Positions 13,501-16,599 of a stretch of 16,599 bases of DNA are shown piece after piece. Location: NCBI GenBank assembly GCA_038317375.1, contig JBBQBM010000007.1, positions 1-16,599 on the forward strand, written 5' to 3'. Under the pieces are notes generated by a model. That model worked only from the letters and a program-made list of their open reading frames with translations, searched no databases and was not told the DNA's origin. The translations under genes were made by a program, and so were the position numbers. How positions within the stretch are numbered: position 1 is the first letter of the stretch; the number at the start of each line of letters is the position of its first letter. Source of the DNA: JBBQBM01 sp038317375. GTDB taxonomy: Bacteria > Patescibacteriota > Saccharimonadia > Saccharimonadales > JAGQMS01.

Positions 13501-14200
13501 TTTATATTTGTCCGAACACCCGCTAAAAGATTACGAATTGATTTTGAGTGAGAAATCAGTTCCGATCGGTAGTATTAAGGCTGAGCACGAAGGTAAGATT
13601 GCTGAGATCGGTGGAACAATTTCTGCTATTAGGCAGATTGTCACCAAAAATGGTCAAATGATGGCTTTTGTAAAGCTAGAAGATATGACCGGCGAGACAG
13701 AGCTGGTTGTTTTCCCGAATGTATATAAAACCAGTGCTGATGGTTTATGGCAAAGAGATAATGTCGTGTTCGTAAAAGGTCGAGTTAGCGGTGTAGATAA
13801 AAACGGAGCTGTGTTAACTGAACCTAAAATTTTGGTCGAGTCGGCTGTCGTTGTTAGCCACAAAGAAGCAGTTGAATATAAACCAGTAGGTCTAAAGTCG
13901 GAACTAAAGGCGAGCACAAAGAGTTTTTATAAAAAATCAAACACCGTCACTGATGGAGTGAATGTTCCTCCGAAAACAACTAAACTCTTTGTACGTATCG
14001 AGGACACTGGCGAAGAAAATAAGTTAGTAGCACTGAAAAGATTGCTAGAAACTAAGTCCGGACCAACTGACGTAGTACTAGTCATGGGTCCACTGCTTGA
14101 GAAACAAGCCGTTAAGTTGCCGTTTAAAGTAACTGTTGATGAAGAGACTATACGGGAAATTGCCGAGTTAGTAGGCTCGGGTAACGTTATTTCGCAGTAG
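10556..14200 (+). CDS. dnaE: DNA polymerase III alpha subunit
   Basis: Replicative polymerase, 1214 residues. In order: PHP domain from FVHLHTHTHYSVLDG (21-35) to about 300; palm with GPGRGSAAGS and catalytic Asp430/Asp432 in MPDIDIDIQHDRRDE, third Asp586 in KIDFLGL; fingers with YRPGPMQWIDDFIARK; tandem HhH region (about 820-870, FGLDAIKNVGRGAVEEI); clamp-binding QADLF (942-946); OB fold (about 1010-1090). The spacing of the catalytic Asp matches E. coli D401, D403 and D555. The C-terminal tail (about 1140-1214) is a further conserved alpha domain. ATG 10556 is preferred over the in-frame TTG at 10544, which lies in the -10 box. The stop is 7 bases from the convergent CAP gene. Confidence 0.97.
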   Translation: MASKKTALKAAGSLKISPKDFVHLHTHTHYSVLDGLQKIPDMLDRIKELGMTSVALTDHGTMSGAIEFYKGCLERDLKPIVGIETYVANRKHTDKEPGKDRSRYHLTLLAMNNQGYKNLMKLSTIANLQGFYHKPRIDHQLLETYGDGLIVLSGCIGGEVGEHLRNDDPKKAEEIARWYKKQFGDRYYFEIQDHEWDEQKLVNAKLIDLAEKLNIEMVITGDAHYCRKEDQEAHEILLCVQTGAFLSDPGRFSLKDTKLFISDPNDIITRWEKTLPEAIRNTGKVAERCEIKLDLGGILIPKFDVPKGDTAKSYLEKLAFQGLIKRYKPESKILNTSSIIQAKKLLPKNIVERAVYELTVMNNMNFNDYFLIIWDFIKWGKDNGIVFGPGRGSAAGSILAYALHITDLDPLEYDLLFERFLNPDRISMPDIDIDIQHDRRDEVIQYVSEKYGSERVANIVTFGKMFARNAVRDVARVLQVPYADADRLAKLIPPPVQGRHIPLAKSIQDNAELKEIYDTDPVAKQVIDLATRLEGTIRSHGVHAAGVVVAPEDIVNYAPLEMAQKGVVATQYSMNPVEEIGLLKIDFLGLSNLTIIKNSLRIIKKAYGVDIDISKIPLDDKKTFALLANGETTGVFQLESAGMKRYLKELKPTVFDDIIAMVALYRPGPMQWIDDFIARKNGQKQIEYTHAAMEPSLKSTYGIIVYQEQVMQISKDMCGFTGGQADTLRKAIGKKNPEMMAKMKADFIQGGVLTVGAEPEMMGILWRQLEDFAAYCFNKSHAACYGLIAYQTAYIKAHYPAALMAALMTNDYDDTDRLTIDITECKHMGLEVLPPDVNQSHHEFAVILNKDKTSIRFGLDAIKNVGRGAVEEILVARDDHPFTDLNNFAERVSVRAVNKKNWESLIKAGAMDSFGSRSALLNSLESILLVANRRQKDIASAQADLFGETETSGMSTMPKLVLTEPEEVNRHEFLLWERELLGLYLSEHPLKDYELILSEKSVPIGSIKAEHEGKIAEIGGTISAIRQIVTKNGQMMAFVKLEDMTGETELVVFPNVYKTSADGLWQRDNVVFVKGRVSGVDKNGAVLTEPKILVESAVVVSHKEAVEYKPVGLKSELKASTKSFYKKSNTVTDGVNVPPKTTKLFVRIEDTGEENKLVALKRLLETKSGPTDVVLVMGPLLEKQAVKLPFKVTVDEETIREIAELVGSGNVISQ

Positions 14201-14207
14201 TCTAAAA

Positions 14208-14936
14208 CTACTTCCTTAATCTACGAAAATGATTTTTTATTCGATTGGTTTCTATGCTAACGCCAGAGAATGTGAGAGCACCACTAACACCAATAAACAT
14301 GTAGCCAAGTTTTCGGTCGATTATAAATTTACTTTTGTCTAGTTGCGCTAGTCCCTCCACGGTACTGCTATTTGTCTTACTGAGCGGAATACTATTGGGG
14401 GCTGCCGGTACGGCGTACAGGGCTACGATAAAAAAAACATTTCGATACTCACCGTAGCTGTCCTTGTATGCTAGCCCTAGACCGATATCGCTAAACTCGG
14501 TATTTAGTAGATTGGCTCTATGGCCAGGTGATTTAAGCCAGCCGTTGACTACGCTAACGTCGTCTTGGTTGCTGGCCGCTAAGTTCTCTCCGGCAAATGT
14601 ATATATATAGCCAGTCTTGTCGATATAGTCCCATCCGGTGGTTCCATCTGGTGCTGTATGTTCAAAGTAATCGTTTGCAACCATTGCATCGGCCTTTGCT
14701 TGAGCGGCAGTCGTTAGGCTCTCGCTAACCTGGAAAGATGATAGCCCGTTCGTGTTGCGAGCCTGATTTGTTAAATCTAGAATTGTTGAAGTTCCAAAAG
14801 CAATTGCTGGGGTGGTGGAAATAGTTGAAAACAATAAAGAAAATATTAGAAATAAAAACACCCCGCTAGCCATCAAGCTGTGGCCGAGTCGGTGATGGTT
14901 GTGTATTTTTGTTTGCGAGAATAAATCCATAAGCAT
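14208..14936 (-). CDS. Secreted or membrane-anchored CAP/SCP domain protein
   Basis: 242 residues. A hydrophobic signal or anchor segment lies at about 22-47. The CAP (SCP/PR-1-like) domain spans about 51-176 with FEHTAPDG (His93), AGENLA (Glu117) and KSPGHRANLL (His139), the residues that line the CAP cavity. A Ser/Thr-rich linker leads to a second hydrophobic stretch (about 213-228) and a basic tail (IKNHFRRLRK), so the domain probably faces outside, tethered at both ends. The ATG is two bases after the trmH stop: same transcript. CAP proteins are common on bacterial surfaces, with ligand or protease roles rarely shown; the role here is unknown. Confidence 0.88.
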   Translation of the reverse strand: MLMDLFSQTKIHNHHRLGHSLMASGVFLFLIFSLLFSTISTTPAIAFGTSTILDLTNQARNTNGLSSFQVSESLTTAAQAKADAMVANDYFEHTAPDGTTGWDYIDKTGYIYTFAGENLAASNQDDVSVVNGWLKSPGHRANLLNTEFSDIGLGLAYKDSYGEYRNVFFIVALYAVPAAPNSIPLSKTNSSTVEGLAQLDKSKFIIDRKLGYMFIGVSGALTFSGVSIETNRIKNHFRRLRK

Positions 14937-14938
14937 CT

Positions 14939-15439
14939 TTAGTATATCTCAGAACGCTTTAGCTCGTACATCGCTATAGCGCCGGCTACACTAACATTAA
15001 GCGACTCCTTTTCTCCGAGCATTGGGATTTCAAATATCTTATCGCACAGCGCCTGAACATCTGTGGATAGACCAGTTGTCTCCGTGCCAAGTATCAGGGC
15101 GAGGCGTTTCTGCTTATCAAAAGACTTCAAAGGCACGGAAGATTTTGACTGTTCGAGCCCTGCAATCTTAAAACCAAGTTTTTTCAAATCCCGCACAAGT
15201 ATTTCCAAGTTAGGTGCGTGCACTACTGCAACCATATTCTCAGCCCCAAGAGCGGTTTTATGAATATCGGTGGCAGTCTTTTTGCGGACATGCGGAAGTC
15301 GATCGTCGTTATCGCTGTGTATGTATGGCGTATAGCCCGTGCAATAGATAGTTTTAACTCCAAAACCATCGGCGCTCCTAGCCAGAGAGCCGATATTATG
15401 AGTACTGCGAATATCATGGGCAATTAGAACGACTTCCAT
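14939..15439 (-). CDS. TrmH-family (SpoU) RNA 2'-O-methyltransferase
   Basis: 166 residues, a minimal SPOUT methyltransferase that would use S-adenosylmethionine to methylate a ribose 2'-OH in tRNA or rRNA. Motif 1 DIRSTHNIGSLARSADGFG (Asn15, Arg21), motif 2 LALILGTETTGLS (Glu120) and motif 3 IPMLGEKESLNVSVAGA (Ser146, Asn148) are intact and form the knot. It lacks an N-terminal RNA-binding extension, as in TrmL-like members, but the target cannot be told. ATG 15439 has no SD; the -10 at 15456-15461 leaves a leader of about 10 bases. Confidence 0.92.
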   Translation of the reverse strand: MEVVLIAHDIRSTHNIGSLARSADGFGVKTIYCTGYTPYIHSDNDDRLPHVRKKTATDIHKTALGAENMVAVVHAPNLEILVRDLKKLGFKIAGLEQSKSSVPLKSFDKQKRLALILGTETTGLSTDVQALCDKIFEIPMLGEKESLNVSVAGAIAMYELKRSEIY

Positions 15440-15455
15440 TTACTTCTGATAGTAC

Positions 15456-15463
15456 AGTATACT
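15456..15463. promoter_or_regulatory. Palindromic -10 shared by divergent trmH-family and pilB genes
   Basis: AGTATACT reads the same on both strands, giving TATACT to the right (15458-15463; pilB ATG at 15474) and to the left (15461-15456; methyltransferase ATG at 15439). -35 matches are weak both ways. The two genes would compete for the same element. Confidence 0.45.
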
Positions 15464-15473
15464 AGTGTTAATT

Positions 15474-16599
15474 ATGGCACTGGATGGGCGTGCAATTGAC
15501 GAACAGAATACCGCAAAGCGTGCGGCTATGCTCGGCATGTCTTATGTAGATACTTCAGGGGCTTCGGAGAAGCCGCTATTCAAACAATATATGAGTGTTC
15601 CGGAGATGTATGCTCAACGGATTGTGCCGATTCAGGCTACCGACGGTACTGTAACTTTTGGTATCACAACCACCACAACTCAAATGACTATGACGGCTAC
15701 TGCCCAGAGATTTGGTGACCAGCGAGTGTCTTTCGTGCTTATAAGTGACAGCGGTTACCGCGATTATATGAAGCTCTTTGATCCTCCGGCGACAGTTGAG
15801 TACAAAGACATTTCACTAACGTCGACAGAGTCGCATTCGGTAGCAGATATTTCTAGCACGCTTGCACAAGTACGGGCAGACGACATGTTGGCTTATATAG
15901 TTCAACAGGCTTTCAAGCTCGGCGCTAGCGACATCCACCTCGAAACAACAATTAAATCGGCAAGAGTTCGGTTTAGAGTCCACGGTGTTCTGCACCCTGT
16001 AGCAAACTTAGACCACGATAAGTATCGACAACTTTTGGCGGCACTTGCTAGCGCTGCTGATATCAGCACGAGTGCGACAGACGACCAAACGGGGCACATC
16101 AATCGTTCTTATAAGCTAGCTACCGGCGAGGATGTGGTGATGAATCTCCGTGTCGAAACCGTTCCGGCTGTTAATGGTGTAGACGCAGTACTGAGATTAT
16201 TTAACTTCCAGCAAGATCGTCTTAGACTTGACCGACTTGGGCTTGACGATTGGCAGGCCGAGGAGATAAACGACATTATTCATCACCCAAACGGCCTTGT
16301 TCTAATAGTCGGCCCTACCGGTTCCGGCAAAACAACTACACTCTACAGCATCCTCAATGAGCTAAATAACCCAGAGCGTAAGATTATAACGCTCGAAGAT
16401 CCGGTTGAGTTCCAGATAGAAGGCATAACTCAAATTCCGGTTAAGTCACGAGAAGGTGCAAGTTTTGCTGATAAGTTTAGGTCCGTAATGAGGTTAGACC
16501 CAGACGTTATCATGGTCGGCGAAATTCGCGACAATGACACGGCAAAGACTGCACTTCAGGCGGCGTTGACCGGTCACCTAGTTCTTAGTACTTATCACG
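15474..16599 (+). CDS. PilB/GspE-type type IV pilus assembly ATPase, 3'-truncated by window edge
   Basis: The open frame runs from ATG 15474 to the window end, 375 codons. The short N-terminal domain (about 1-110) is divergent. The secretion ATPase core has LGASDIHLE (149-157), Walker A GPTGSGKT (280-287), Asp box ITLEDPVEF (305-313), Walker B LDPDVIMVGEIRD (341-353) and the His box TGHLVLSTYH (366-375), where Tyr replaces the usual Leu of STLH. It would power pilus extension at the inner membrane. PilB is preferred over PilT because of the N-terminal extension and the Asp box sequence; the C-terminal zinc or DNA-uptake features lie outside the window. No SD; near-leaderless start. Confidence 0.93.
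   Translation, partial: MALDGRAIDEQNTAKRAAMLGMSYVDTSGASEKPLFKQYMSVPEMYAQRIVPIQATDGTVTFGITTTTTQMTMTATAQRFGDQRVSFVLISDSGYRDYMKLFDPPATVEYKDISLTSTESHSVADISSTLAQVRADDMLAYIVQQAFKLGASDIHLETTIKSARVRFRVHGVLHPVANLDHDKYRQLLAALASAADISTSATDDQTGHINRSYKLATGEDVVMNLRVETVPAVNGVDAVLRLFNFQQDRLRLDRLGLDDWQAEEINDIIHHPNGLVLIVGPTGSGKTTTLYSILNELNNPERKIITLEDPVEFQIEGITQIPVKSREGASFADKFRSVMRLDPDVIMVGEIRDNDTAKTALQAALTGHLVLSTYH

Noticed and set aside
1..16599. Alternative genetic code (UGA as Gly)
   Set aside because: gatC, gatB and other genes end at UGA with correct C-termini and no conserved-protein frame reads through a UGA.

Overview
The window comes from a bacterium with a small-genome, Patescibacteria (CPR) character, most likely Saccharibacteria (TM7) or a close relative. 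This rests on the gene set: gatCAB in one operon, a DUF5665-like protein next to a YtxH-like protein, a one-domain secreted CAP protein and a type IV pilus ATPase. It also rests on very tight gene packing and on several promoters whose -10 box lies only 4-16 bases before the start codon. UGA works as a stop throughout, so the recoded lineages (SR1/Gracilibacteria) are unlikely. The phylum assignment is inference; there is no rRNA in the window.

Layout. 1-1857 holds uvrB (+), cut by the window edge. 1858-4999 is an accessory island between the core genes uvrB and gatC. It carries five short minus-strand genes for membrane or exported proteins of unknown function, interleaved with structured repeats. 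5000-10500 is a plus-strand run: gatC, gatA, a membrane-anchored protein with a HEPN-like motif, a 30-codon coupling ORF, gatB, a MOSC-domain protein, then three small envelope-type proteins (one-TM protein, YtxH-like, DUF5665-like). 10556-14200 is dnaE (+). 14208-15439 is a minus-strand pair, trmH-family methyltransferase followed by a CAP-domain protein. 15474 to the end is a pilB/gspE-type ATPase (+, incomplete).

The island is the part to read first. (i) A complete type III hammerhead self-cleaving ribozyme lies on the minus strand at 4489-4547, with every core position of the consensus and three closed stems. A strong plus-strand intrinsic terminator (4551-4583) sits directly beside it. 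(ii) Downstream on the minus strand, a consensus promoter (TTGACA-17-TATACT, 4431-4459) drives a row of four single-gene units. Each gene is flanked by its own matched inverted repeat (TGACAGCGTGAGAA type for two genes, GACAGAG type for the other two). The units are separated by 70-85 bp spacers with a conserved hairpin whose stem shows compensatory changes between copies. This looks like a cassette array or an unnamed structured-RNA/mobile unit, with no recombinase in view. (iii) The leaders of the two distal genes can form mutually exclusive pairings around the Shine-Dalgarno, as in a translational switch.

The conserved genes cover DNA repair (UvrB), replication (DnaE), Asn/Gln-tRNA amidation (GatCAB), RNA methylation (TrmH family) and surface functions (PilB, CAP protein). 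An 89-bp near-repeat upstream of gatB, containing heptamer tracts, duplicates the gatB ribosome-binding and start region and preserves stop-start coupling.
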